A stretch of 25,063 bases of DNA from Cerioporus squamosus. Lineage: Eukaryota > Basidiomycota > Agaricomycetes > Polyporales > Polyporaceae. The stretch spans positions 1 through 25,063 of the forward strand of contig JABYQS010000395.1 in assembly GCA_022592435.1 (NCBI GenBank), read 5' to 3'. Positions 9,284-19,175 of this stretch are shown here, piece by piece. Made by a program: the position numbers and the translations under genes. The notes under the pieces were generated by a model. The model was not told the origin of the DNA. It did no database searches and saw nothing but the letters and a program-made list of their open reading frames with translations. Position 1 is the first letter of the stretch. Each line of letters begins with the position of its first letter.

Positions 9284-10405
9284 CCTGGAGTACTGTACCA
9301 GTGAGAAACCCGGCCCTTCACGCCATGCTCCGCCACGCTATTAACTAGCATCCGCTCATTGAGACGACCCTGCGCATGGTGAACTTGAAGGTCTGCTCAT
9401 CAGGCACGAAGACACCTTGTTTTCGCTGCCTGCGCTGAAGTCGAGGGCATGTCCCTTGTCGCCCTACATGGATTCGGAGGACAAACATGGAGGCCAGACG
9501 CCCCCGCGCTCTCTGGGACAAGGTTGCTGCGCTGTCATAATTAAAAGCACCGGGTACACTTTGTAGTGCAGAGCATGGGCGGCGTGGTTGTCACTGAACT
9601 TATTGAGCAAGGCCGTCCCCGCCGCGGCCGGCGCAGTGGCAGCACAAGGATAGCTGTATTACCACCGGTTGCCCAGCATGACACAGCCAACAGTGGCTGC
9701 AATGCATGCATGTATGGCGAAGCTTTTGACTGCCCGGAACTCTCCAGTGCTGGATTACACAATCCTGAACCATATGGACCTCGAAGTTGATGGTAGGGAT
9801 GCGTTCACATCGCTGCACCGGGAACCCTTCAGGGCAGCTTGAGTCAGAGAACCAGACCACGCTGTCAGCACAAGCATCGCGGCATGCAGTACCTGGTATG
9901 TGCCTTGAGCGGCGGTTCCTGAGAAGCAATTGAAGAACCGGCGGACCGCTATTTGCACGCCGTATTTGGAGGTGGTTGTTTGCCGACATTGGATAGCGCT
10001 CGTTGCAGGTCCTGCGTCATGGTAGGAGAGCGGGTGCCGGAGATTGTCCCGCTATCGCATAGATGCGAGGTGCATATTCGCCGAGCAGGCACGACAGGCA
10101 GAAGTTGTGCTCTCCAGGGACGGACGAGTGCCGGCGGTAGGTCGTCCTGCCATCTGCAGAACAAGGTAGCAGCCAGATGAAGCAAACGAGCAGGATGATT
10201 TCCCACGTGGAAGAAGGGCGAGCGCTGTGTGCAGCACCCGAGCTGTGGTTCTCTGTCCGGATGGCATTGTTCTCGATACAGTCAAAATGCTAGGGCATGG
10301 CAGCGAACACTCACCCCGCTGTTCCTTACCGTCATCTCCCCCTGGCTCTCGTATTCTACAGGTTCCGGTTCCCTACACGGCTGACGCAGGTCCGGTCAGC
10401 TCGTC

Positions 10406-10413
10406 CATATAAA
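10406..10413 (+). promoter_or_regulatory. Probable TATA box of the carboxylesterase gene
   Basis: CATATAAA lies about 106 bp upstream of the esterase start codon and is followed by a pyrimidine-rich stretch running toward the ATG, a common arrangement for highly expressed fungal genes. Confidence 0.55.
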
Positions 10414-10518
10414 CCCGCCGGCGAGGGTCTTTCCTCCAGGCAGCACCTCCTCGCCCCAGGGCCCATAGACTTCGGACTCTACCAACCTCCTCAATTGCCT
10501 CGCATTCTGTAGAGCAAC

Positions 10519-12474
10519 ATGGTCGGCATTCAGTCCCTGGTTTGCGCCCTCCTCGTGTCTTCGGCAGCGGCGGTCCCGCTACACGTCTCTATGCCTCCGT
10601 ACACCTGGAAGACCGAGCTGTGCAAGCTCTCTCCGAGGATTCAGAGGGCGCTCTGTCCCCGTCAGAGCTCGAGCTCCCAAACGTCGGTCGATACGCCTAT
10701 TGGCACCGCACACGGCACGTCGGACGACTCTGGTGCCACCCGGTTCGCTGTCAAGTATGCATCTGTCACGCGGTGGAAGCCATCTGTCCTTGCTACCACC
10801 TGGGAGCTACCGTGAGTGCTCATGCTCGTCTTCTTCGCATGGGCTGCGGTTCTTACGAGGTGTTTGTTGCTAGGAATGGCGCCTCCGACGTCACCGCACT
10901 TCCGGTTCCCTGCTTGCAGACGTCGAGTGACGGTAATACAGTCGGCACGGAGGACTGCCTGTCGATGATACTATACGTCCCGTCATCAATCTCTCAAGGC
11001 AGTAACGCGCCGACGTTCATGTGGTATGTCCGGCTTCGAGTCCGCTAATAATTGCGCTAGACTGACGTTCTCTCAGGATTCATGGTGGTTCCTTCACCGG
11101 CGGCTCAGCAACAGGTCCCGGACTTGACGGGTCTAAGCTCGCTGCGGCGACTCAGTCAATTGTTGCGGTTATCCAGTACCGTCTCGGTACAGTGAGTATA
11201 TAATTATCGTTACCGGTCTCGTGTGACAAGACTAATGTCTCGTATAGCTCGGCTTCCTGGCCCCGGATGGTACTCACAACCTTGCGGTTGTTGACGTGAT
11301 TAACGCCCTTGGGTTCTTGAAGGCTGTTGTCCCGAGCTTTGGTGGCTCTGCTTCAAAGATCACCATCGCTGGACAGAGCGCCGGCGCGAATATGGTCCGG
11401 GCAATCCTTGCGACCCCATCCGCGTCGTCTCTCTTCCAATCGGCAATCCTCCACTCTGACCCGATGGTGAGCTCCCACATGCCTTTTCGATATTCCTATC
11501 GCTAATCAGCCGATAGGATTTCGGTTTCCTCTCTCCTAGCGTTCACCAGGAGGTGCTTGATGCATTCACCTCGAACATCAACTGCAGCACTTCGGATTCG
11601 GCTTGCCTGAATGCGTTGTCGACCGATGCCATTATGTCCGCTCAAAATTCCCTCCTCGACGCGGCCGTTAACGGCGACCTGGATCCCGCCGCCGGCGCAT
11701 CGGAGCCCATCCGTCCGGTCCGCGACAACGTGCTGATAACCAACCCTCTCGACCTCACTGCGACCTTCCCTCAGCAGTCAAAGCCGATCATCCTCTCAAC
11801 CGTTCGCAACGAGGCAGGGCCGACGATCTACGGAAACATCCCCTTCGACGTCGACGATTCGGTCTACGAGGACCTTGTGCAGTCCACATTTGGCAATCCC
11901 CGCACGTCTCGCATATTGGCTACGGCTCTCTACGCTGCCAGTCCCGCCGTAGATGGAGTCGAGCCCGACCAGCGTCCCCAGCTTGAGGAGCTCGGTACGG
12001 ACCAGATCTGGCGCTGTGCCACTTGGACATTCGCGCGCAACTGGGTCGGCAACGGCGGCAAGGCGTACGTTGGGGAGTACAAGGTCGGCGCAACATACCC
12101 TGGCAACGACGGGGTCCCGTTCTGCACGAGTGGCGGCGCTGTCTGTCATCAGGACGACATCCAGATCATCGTGAGTCTTCTTCCCGATGAACGTCTGTTG
12201 TACTCTCGGCGCTGACCTGTCCTTGTAGTTCGGCACCGTCCAGAACCCTAGCTCCGCGCAATCAGCACTGATCAAGGAGATGCAGGCTCGCTACAGCAAC
12301 TTCCTCCGCACCGGCTCGCCCAACGCCGACGGTTTCTCTACGTGGAACATCGCTGGCACGGACAACGTGAACGCGATCAACCTCGGCCAGTCCGGCATGG
12401 CCAGCGTCGGTGCCTGCAACACCAGCTACTGGGGCAACTTCGTCCAGTACGACTACCAGGTCTTCAACCTCTAG
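10519..12474 (+). CDS. Secreted type-B carboxylesterase/lipase
   Basis: An alpha/beta-hydrolase of the fungal carboxylesterase family (PF00135), predicted to be exported and to cleave carboxylic esters; the substrate is unknown. Six exons: 10519-10811, 10874-11023, 11077-11191, 11248-11466, 11517-12170 and 12229-12474. A signal peptide is evident (MVGIQSLVCALLVSSAAA). Family landmarks are GTEDCLSMILYVP, the oxyanion-hole segment WIHGGSFTGGS, QYRLGTLGFLAPDG, and the nucleophile elbow ITIAGQSAGANM with the catalytic Ser. The likely acid is the Glu in RNEAG and the His is in CHQDDIQII. The spliced length is 1677 nt, about 558 residues, typical for the family. Within exon 1 the signal peptide and the GTAHGTSDDSGATRF block share a frame. 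The intervening 35 codons (with SEDSEGALSPSELELPN) make better sense in the next frame, which implies about three missing bases near 10575-10590 and 10685-10695. The rest of the gene is intact. Confidence 0.9.
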
Positions 12475-13197
12475 ACCCCCCCTCCCCCACGACTTTGTTC
12501 TCCGACTTACTCTTGGTTCCGATCACATAATCGCAAAAAACGGCATATATTGCAATGTCCCTTGTCCCCTCTGGGTTTATGGCTTTCATGACGTTCTTCA
12601 CGCGACGACGGTTACCGTCACATAATTCCTACCACATCTTCTAATCTTGGACGTTCGCCGCTACTAATAGTCTTCATTCACGCATCTCTCTGTTTGCTTC
12701 GTTTGCACTCTGCACGAACTTGATTGGGGCCCCTTGCATAACGCTTTCCATTTTTGCTTCCACACTGCGACTCTTCCTGTGACTTTTTTGGTCTCCTCAC
12801 TGTATCCATAACGCTCCCCGGGGCTGTATCGTAAGTTACGCCCTATGTCTTGTAGCCCCAGATCACGTTTCTCGTAGCCCCTCCGTGGGATAATGTGTAG
12901 CTTTGCTTAAAATACACTGTGTTGTTGTCCCATGAACATGAGTGCCTTGTGCGCCTGCTTGTCTGCTGCATAGTCACGATCGTACGAGGCAGAAATCAGG
13001 GTTGTAACCCTGTTTCAGTGCTTTACGGTGCGCCTTATGATTACAAGTGAACGCAGTGGACAAAGTCAAATACATGCGAGACACAGTTCGATCCGATCCT
13101 TAGGGATGAATGACGAAGAATATAGTATATGGAGGGTGTTGTTCACCATGCCGCGCTGTTGCTAGGATGTGCGATGTTCCTTGTCGAGCGATGTCGG
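12475..13197. other. Convergent 3' region between carboxylesterase and Nudix gene
   Basis: A 723-bp gap between two genes that converge, so it should hold two 3' UTRs. It is T-rich on the + strand just past the esterase stop. No long frame, RNA gene or repeat is visible. Confidence 0.6.
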
Positions 13198-14380
13198 TCA
13201 GAGTTTGGCAGGCTGTGAGAACGCATGCTCCTCAATCTCCGTGAAGATGTCGAAGTTCCGCTCCAGCAGGATCTGAGTCGCCGCCTAGAACGTCTGCGAT
13301 GAGCCTACCTGCATCCCAGGGTGTACTGCGAAACGAGCTTACCCCTCCTTGGCCGAACTTCACGCGAGAACGGTGGCGTCTTCCTGGCGAACCCCCGCGA
13401 GCCTCGTCGCCTTCGTAGGTCAGCACGCTGTACCCCTCGGCCTGCGCCGCTGCGTCTTGCAGTGGACGGGGGTTGATCACCATGCGCCCAAACGCGCCCT
13501 GTGACAACGTCCGCACCCGGTCTCGTTGCTCCGCAGTGTTCTGCGTGCCCTGGAGTATCTCCGCGAGCGTCTTGAGAAGATATAGCTGAGGCGGGAAGAA
13601 GGAGATGCGCTGCGCGTAGAACTCCTCGAGCGCCTTCGCAGGGTGGACGAAGCGTGCCTCGATGACCTCCTGGCCGCCGTCCGGGGTGGGAAGCCGTTCT
13701 TGCTTGTCCCCTGAGGAGAACCCGGCAGGCCGTGCCTCGTCCAAGAAAGTAACGTAGAATCGCGCATCGAAGCGTCTGCCAATACGGTGAAAATGGCCGC
13801 CGTACAAGGACCGCCGGGTGTTGTGTCAGTCACCATGGAAATAGGTGTTGTACTGCGTTCAAGGGACGTACTTCGGAAGGGGCGGGGGCGTGATCCACCG
13901 AGTGAAGGGTAGAAGACCCTCAATATAGGGTTTCAAGTTGTGTTGTGCCAGGAAGTCGCGGAAGAGACGCTTCTGTGCGTGGATCGCCTCGCGCGCGGCA
14001 TCCAGCTCAGCGTTGCTAGGGATTTCTGAACTTGAAGGATGAACAAGAAGGAGGCCAGATTCCTCGAACAGCTCCCGTATAGCTGTGAAGGGCAGCCCCT
14101 GGCCCTCGTCTTGCTTCTTGTCGTAGTTCCCGCCCGGGAAGACCTACGAGTCTTTATGAGTGACGGCACACTGGCAATGTGCAAAAGAGCAGCGACTACT
14201 GACGTGTGCATTTGCGAAGGCGGTTGACTTTGGGTTTCTGTGAACAAGCAGGATCTCGTTACGGCTGTTAACGACGATGACCGTTGCAGACGGCCTTGGA
14301 ACGGCTGGCGCAGCCTTCACTTGCGTTGAGCTCGACATCGTGCGCACTGCGCGCAGATGCAGGCGATAGGGAGCAAACAT
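13198..14380 (-). CDS. Nudix hydrolase, NUDT19-like, peroxisomal C-terminus
   Basis: A Nudix hydrolase resembling NUDT19-type CoA diphosphatases, which cleave CoA or acyl-CoA to phosphopantetheine products. Exons 14380-14204, 14143-13872, 13775-13343 and 13284-13198 give 969 nt (322 residues) in clean phase. The domain opens with RPSATVIVVNSRNEILLVHR, then FPGGNYDKK. The Nudix core RELFEESGL fits REUXEEXGU, but the upstream Glu of the full Nudix box is replaced by Gln and the spacing is longer, as is common in this subfamily. A long C-terminal half follows (ISFFPPQLYLLKTLAEIL). The protein ends PAKL, a type 1 peroxisomal signal (AKL). An in-frame Met at 14338 (MSSSTQV) is an alternative start. 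The upstream start adds 14 residues rich in Arg and hydrophobics (MFAPYRLHLRAVRT) that look like a mitochondrial leader. I annotate the longer form, but the true start is unsettled. Confidence 0.85.
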
Positions 14381-14748
14381 AACGGTGTGAGACATTCGTG
14401 TTTTCACCACCGGCCATCGGCTGCGAGAGAGCCGGACCGGGAGAATGATCATGGTGATCATGGAGGAGGACAGGAGGCTGTGCCTTACCCCGCATCTCCG
14501 CATCGGACTAGCACGGCAAAGGAATGTGGTGCACATCGTGCCCGCCGTACCCCGCTCGTTCCTCTTCGTACGTTCAACCCGCTCGACAGGGCACGGGCAT
14601 ATTTTTCCGGAGTAAAGTGGAAAGGACAGTGAGCCACACGTCTTTCAATGAACATTCCTTGGCACCACACAGACCAACCCAAACTGCACGCACTCTTCAG
14701 ACAGTAAATACCTCCCTCTATCTTACAGTCGATGCTCGTTCGGCTAGG
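14381..14748. other. Intergenic region upstream of the Nudix gene
   Basis: A 368-bp gap between the UBLCP1 stop and the Nudix start, both on the minus strand. It should contain the Nudix promoter and the UBLCP1 3' UTR. The frame upstream of the Nudix start stays open through part of it without recognisable protein. The only structure seen is the 9-bp tandem repeat at 14446-14463. Confidence 0.55.
14446..14463. repeat. Tandem 9-bp repeat TGATCATGG x2
   Basis: Two exact abutting copies of TGATCATGG lie 66 bp upstream of the longer Nudix start. Each contains a TGATCA palindrome, so the pair could be a dimeric protein-binding site. It could equally be chance. Confidence 0.75.
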
Positions 14749-16457
14749 CTAAGATGGTGGCAACGTCTTTACGATGTCTTTCCATGACTGACACGGATTC
14801 AACACGAGATCTCACATATGACCGTACAAACCATCACTCACCGCATGATGCGCATCCCGGAAGTCTTCGTGGGTGTTGGCAATATGCAACAGGTACCTAG
14901 TCAATTTTGCCAATTCGCGGTCTGCCATCGCTGCTGGGGTGTGGGCGTTCTTGAATGCTGATATCTTCAAGCCTTCCTTCGGGTTGAGCGCAAAGTTCCT
15001 TCCCTGCATTTCAATTTGCCGACATGTCAATTCGGAGGGACGGCAATATCAAGTAAACTGGGGCTCACGAGATCGTCGATATGTATAGTATTCTTCGCAG
15101 AGCTAGTGGCGCATGAACCGTCGAGCATCAGTTGGAATAAGCCGTTCAGAAGGACTCACTACTGCGGGAAGTGGTTCCAGATGATCTGAAGCGCCTTAAC
15201 CGAGTGCTTGTATGGCTTTCCGTCTTTTGTGGAGAAGACCGTGAACATGCATGTCTTGTCCAGCACTGTGTGCGCATTAGTGGCGAGTCATGGTGACAGT
15301 CATAAGCCGCAAATACCGAATGATATCTGTAGCGTCGCTTTGTTAGGTAGACCGCTTGATAGGATGACGCAGTGAAACACGTACCTTGTAGTTACGTACA
15401 CCACCAAGCATGCCTAACTCGACCAGTTTCGTCTCCAGCCAAACCCAACTTGTCTGTGACCTACCGACGGCGAGTCGTAAGCACCCTACTAGGTGACTAA
15501 TGCAGGATGTACGCACCAGATGCAGACATCGTAATGCGGGTATACAGCTTCTAGGAACTCGTGAAGACCAGGTCTTGCACACTCATGTGGGGGGAGTGCG
15601 CCAGAGGTAAGAGGCTTCGTGTCCAAAATGGCTGGGCTCGAAGTCTCAGCTATAGTATGGAATCCCGAGATAACCGCCACCTACTATAGTCTATGTCCAG
15701 TACGAGTAACCGCTTCCCCTCACGCAGAGGGTTTATAATATTGACGTTCAGTTTCTTCGTGTGTTCTTGCACCTTCCGACGATTCCGCTTGTCGTTGATG
15801 TAACTTGCGGCTGCGGCGGGATTCGCGCTGAAGTCCACGTCGAGATCGTTGATGACGTCGGGCAGAAACTCAAGCTCTGCCAAAGCAAAGTACATCAGCG
15901 TTTGAAGGTATACTAAGAAATGGCGAGTATACCGTGAGGATTCTTGATCTCATGTCCTTGAGGCGTACCGACGAGCGAGAACTTCTTGCCGCTAACCAGC
16001 TTGAGGTCACCGCTGCCAGTGCGTAGTCGGATGACTTCAATATGATTGAGATAGCTCCCAAACTTTGAACTCACATTCTCTCATCGTCTGATGGCAGCTT
16101 CCCCTTCACGAGTCCGAGGATCTTCTGGCGTTCAGGAGGAACATCCGTGAGGCTCATGAGAGAGGCCTTCAAGTCAAAGACCCTACGTGGCGTTGTCAAC
16201 ATAAGGCAAAGTAAACATCAGTATAATCCGTGCCAACCTATCCGACTCAGCTATATCGAGGGTAAAGGGCTTGCCACTCCACGTGAACTGTAGATGTATC
16301 CATTTCTCTTCTTGCCCCGTCATCGCAGGATCAACCTGCAAGTATATTTTCAGAAAGTGCATCATATTTCTTACAGCAGCCAGCCTACCTCAGCTGTCAA
16401 GGTCATTGTTGAGGCGAGAGCATCATGCTCGACCAGAGATAATCCGTCGGAGCTCAT
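14749..16457 (-). CDS. UBLCP1: Ubiquitin-like domain CTD phosphatase 1 (proteasome phosphatase)
   Basis: A nuclear HAD-superfamily Ser/Thr phosphatase that docks on the proteasome through its ubiquitin-like domain and dephosphorylates the 19S base. Twelve exons (16457-16389, 16335-16238, 16182-16075, 16012-15933, 15876-15685, 15631-15517, 15460-15385, 15326-15317, 15265-15160, 15102-15069, 15003-14842 and 14787-14749) sum to 1089 nt, 362 residues, with perfect phase. The ubiquitin-like domain covers roughly residues 30-110 (KWIHLQFTWSGKPFTLDIAE, RQKILGLVKGKLPSDDE, KLVSGKKFSLVGTPQG). The phosphatase has catalytic DxDxT as LDIDYTILDTKPL, the second motif in CIWSQTSWVWLETK, and the DD motif in HIDDLGRNFALNPKEG, followed by KISAFKNAHTPAAMADREL. 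An intron splits the Thr codon of DxDxT, and exon 8 is only 10 nt. No frame break is seen. It lies 441 bp downstream of CSN8 in the same orientation. Confidence 0.95.
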
Positions 16458-16898
16458 GTTGTGACTGACGTTCACCGTCCTAGTCGTATGTGGCTATATG
16501 GTGTGCTGCGGAATCCGAGAGGCCTGAAGATCGTGGTCGATGGTGAGATGTCACAGCTAACAAGTCACAGAGGCTGTAATTACTGTAGGACGCGTGGACC
16601 AGTCGTGGGCTGGTGGCGGGCTGTGGTTGACTTGAACACGCGGGCCAGGTTCGAGGATTGTGGCACTCGATCACGCCTGATCTCAGATCGCATACATAGG
16701 CGCCCGAGGCACACACTTCATTCCTGGTCAGTCATAGCGTGTAGTTGGTTCAATCCAAATCTGCTCTCTGCTCATGGTTTGGCATAAGTACACTCAAAAT
16801 CTCCAGTCTCGATAGATACACGGAGGTACTCTGCATATGATACAACAAACGCTGCTCCGACGTGACACAATACAGGACAACAACTTCTCCGATTTACC
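16458..16898. other. Intergenic region upstream of UBLCP1
   Basis: A 441-bp gap between the CSN8 stop and the UBLCP1 start, both on the minus strand. A + strand open frame across 16461-16787 has no motif and overlaps the expected promoter. I treat it as non-coding and see nothing else in it. Confidence 0.6.
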
Positions 16899-18012
16899 TC
16901 AACTCTCAAGATTGGCGACCGTTTCCGCAACAAGGTTCAAAGCTAGAAGCGTAGAGGGTGCTGATGCAGATGTGACTTAGTGGTAGCGCAGCAAAGAGGC
17001 GTATACCACATACCTGAGGTTACGCTGCGTGAACCCGAAGGCTGCTTGTGAGGGGTGAGAATAAAGCTGGTCTCGTGGAACTCCCATCCAGCCGGTACCG
17101 CGACTGTGGCACAGCTGTTAACCCGTCGTCATCGCAAAAAAGAAATTTCCCCACCATTCACCACTTGTTCAGCAGTTAAACCAAGGTACACCTGGGCGAG
17201 AGGCAGGGGAATGGAGGTGTACGCTCTGGCAAGGAGGTGGAAGGTCTTCTTGCGGAACGTGTCTAGCAATACATGGTAAGCCACTCCAACCTGACCGCGT
17301 GTAGCATTGACGTGAGATACGCACCAACAAACCCTGTAATCATCCCGGCCAAGACCTGCCCAAGAGGCTCGACAGAAAAACTAGGATCCAAAACAAACTG
17401 GTGCAGCTGCTCCGCTCGAGTATAGATATTGGCGTATTTCCGCTCAGATACGGAAGACAAGAGGCTGAAGAGGCCTTGGACCAGAGGAAGCGAGGTCAGC
17501 GTCGCAGGCAGTCGCGTCAGTGCATGACGTGCTGGAGGACTATGAGAGAGTAGTGAGCGCGACGTCTACACTAACACGAGTGGCGGCGTACATGTCGTCA
17601 ACAATCAGATATGCCAGCACCAACGGCGCAACTAGAAGCAGTCTTGCAGGGTTTCTATCCTGGCCAGCCTGCATATAAGCCATGATGAGGACGGCGATCG
17701 CGCTTGCATGGGATCAGGGTACTATTGGGAACATACGGATTGATCCCCTCGTTCTGCGACCTCAATCAAGTCCCGTATACTCCCTGATCGCGCGAGTTCC
17801 GTGATGCTCGGAAAGAGCAGCTCATACTCAGACTTCTGAGTGCTTGCATTTGTTATCGGGGGCTGGGGCTGTTCAGTAGCGGTTTGGGCGGGAACAGGAG
17901 CTGTCGCGGGTTCGACGGCGGCGGGTGCTGCTTGCGGTGGTGGCAGCGTGGTCCGAGCGGCGTCCTCAATTTCAGTCGCGCTGGAGGGCGGAGGAGTAGG
18001 CGGTCCAGTCAT
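16899..18012 (-). CDS. CSN8: COP9 signalosome subunit 8
   Basis: A subunit of the COP9 signalosome, the nuclear/cytosolic complex that removes NEDD8 from cullin ubiquitin ligases. CSN8 is a small PCI-family scaffold (CSN8/PSMD8/eIF3k group). Six exons are proposed: 18012-17737, 17668-17592, 17539-17325, 17262-17155, 17103-17014 and 16960-16899. They total 828 nt (275 residues) in phase. The first 60 residues are a Pro/Ala-rich linker (MTGPPTPPPSS...), unusual beside the compact animal protein. The conserved helical body follows: NPARLLLVAPLVLAYLIVDD, PPARHALTRLPATL, and SERKYANIYTRAEQLHQFV. The PCI core is FRKKTFHLLARAYTSIPLPL followed by AQVYLGLT. The winged-helix end has GWEFHETSFILTP, then a final helix LNLVAETVANLES. 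The fourth intron needs a GTGGGG donor to keep frame, which is less typical than the others. The gene shares a 243-bp divergent promoter with the NECAP gene. Confidence 0.82.
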
Positions 18013-18255
18013 CTCTGTGTTTCGGCAGGGTACAAGCAGTAGTGTGAGGTACTTAGTCGGAATCCGTTAAATGAGGAGGAGGCGAGGATGGCGTACGCGT
18101 AGACGCCCATAATGGTCACGATACATAATTGGGCGCCTCCGAGATGCACACCGGGCGCGCGCGGTGAGGGCCGTGAGGCTGTTCCACAATCCAGACCTAG
18201 ACACAGGCCTGCCTCCCTTCTTCCACGTACTTTCCGCCGCCAGGTCATACGCATC
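18013..18255. promoter_or_regulatory. Divergent promoter between CSN8 and NECAP genes
   Basis: Only 243 bp separate the two start codons, so the genes must share a bidirectional control region. The middle is CpG-rich (around 18150-18165). No clear TATA box is seen on either strand. Confidence 0.6.
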
Positions 18256-19175
18256 ATGGACGAGTTTAAGGAGGACGAGATTGAGAGTATTCTCTATATT
18301 GGACGAGAGGTTTCAGGTTAGCAAGCAGCCGTATGTGCGCAATCAGCTCATCACGGCAAGGACAGTGTACAAGATCCCTCCCCTCAAGGCGAACGAGGGG
18401 CATCGCGCACAGGAATGGGGTGACCTTGGAAATCCTCTGTGGAAAGGCCGTCTTCGCATAATAGAGCGATCGTCAGGAGTATCGCTGCAATTCGAGGATG
18501 CCACAACCGGTGAGTAGCAGTAGCGTGCTGCATGTTACCGACCGATGTAATTCATGCGACGCCCTTGACTTGTATAGGCGAACGTATGTTGCTAGCCATG
18601 ATGCTTCCACTACCTCATGTGACAATACCCTCCAGTCTTCGCGAAGGCAGCGTATGACCCGGCGAAACCGTGCGTAGAAGCCGTTCTCGATTCGTCAAGA
18701 TACTTCGTCATCCGAGTGGAGGACAACGGCCGCAGAGCATACATCGGCATGGGTTTCCTCGAGCGTACAGATAGCTTTGACTTCAGTTCGTCCACCCATC
18801 TCATGCTCCGAAGCCTAATGCCTGACCTATGTGCCCGACAGACGTCGCACTGCAAGACTATACCAAGTGAGCTTGTTCTTCTCTTTATTCTCATGTGGAT
18901 CGCCGACATACTCCAGGCGGTGGCGAGCACTCAAGAACCCCTCCGAGGCACCTGCCAACGAACCTTCGCCTCATATACCCGCCGGGCCGAAGAAGGATTA
19001 CACCCTGAAGGAGGGACAGACCTTTTCCATCTCCATTCCCGGAAAGCCCAAGGCATCTCCGAACAGTACAGGTGTAAATCTGTTGGGTGGGAGCTCTGGA
19101 GGTGGTCTCTCGTCAGGTAGCGGCGGTATTCCAGCGCTGTTACCCCCACCGCCCAGTGCACCCAGGAAACGGTAG
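18256..19175 (+). CDS. NECAP: NECAP-family endocytic coat-associated protein
   Basis: An adaptin-ear-binding coat-associated protein (NECAP, PHear domain, PF07933/DUF1681), which works with AP-2 and clathrin in endocytosis at the plasma membrane. Exons 18256-18316, 18366-18509, 18578-18583, 18636-18785, 18842-18866 and 18917-19175 give 645 nt (214 residues) in clean phase. The PHear fold is read as [39 protein letters not shown], then [13 protein letters not shown]. The diagnostic [30 protein letters not shown] and [15 protein letters not shown] follow. The C-terminal tail is Pro/Gly/Ser-rich ([31 protein letters not shown]), the expected disordered region with peptide motifs for coat partners. 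Exon 3 is a 6-nt microexon (GCGAAC) completing GELF; without it the frame and the conserved motif are lost. The GTTAGC donor of intron 1 is likewise required to restore VSVYKIPP. Confidence 0.92.

Larger units (their letters stand above)
9171..10518. other. Gene-poor interval between tRNA and carboxylesterase
   Basis: This is 1.35 kb without a gene I can support. Minus-strand frames at 9600-9989 and 9949-10285 are open but Cys/His/Arg-rich and match no family I know. One short hydrophobic stretch on the minus strand near 10150-10205 could be a membrane helix, but the flanking frame does not extend into a recognisable protein. A perfect 20-bp palindrome lies at 9264-9283. The right end holds the carboxylesterase promoter. 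Confidence 0.55.

Noticed and set aside
16461..16787. 108-codon + strand frame upstream of UBLCP1
   Set aside because: It has no motif, no splice context and unremarkable composition, and it overlaps the expected promoter.
16975..17012. tRNA-like stretch with GTGGTAGCGCAG
   Set aside because: No acceptor, anticodon or T-arm can be paired around it, and it lies in the last CSN8 intron and exon 5 edge.
18256..18321. Stop codon ending the NECAP N-terminus as a frameshift
   Set aside because: A normal 49-nt intron at 18317-18365 removes the stop and restores the conserved VSVYKIPP motif, so no sequence error is needed.
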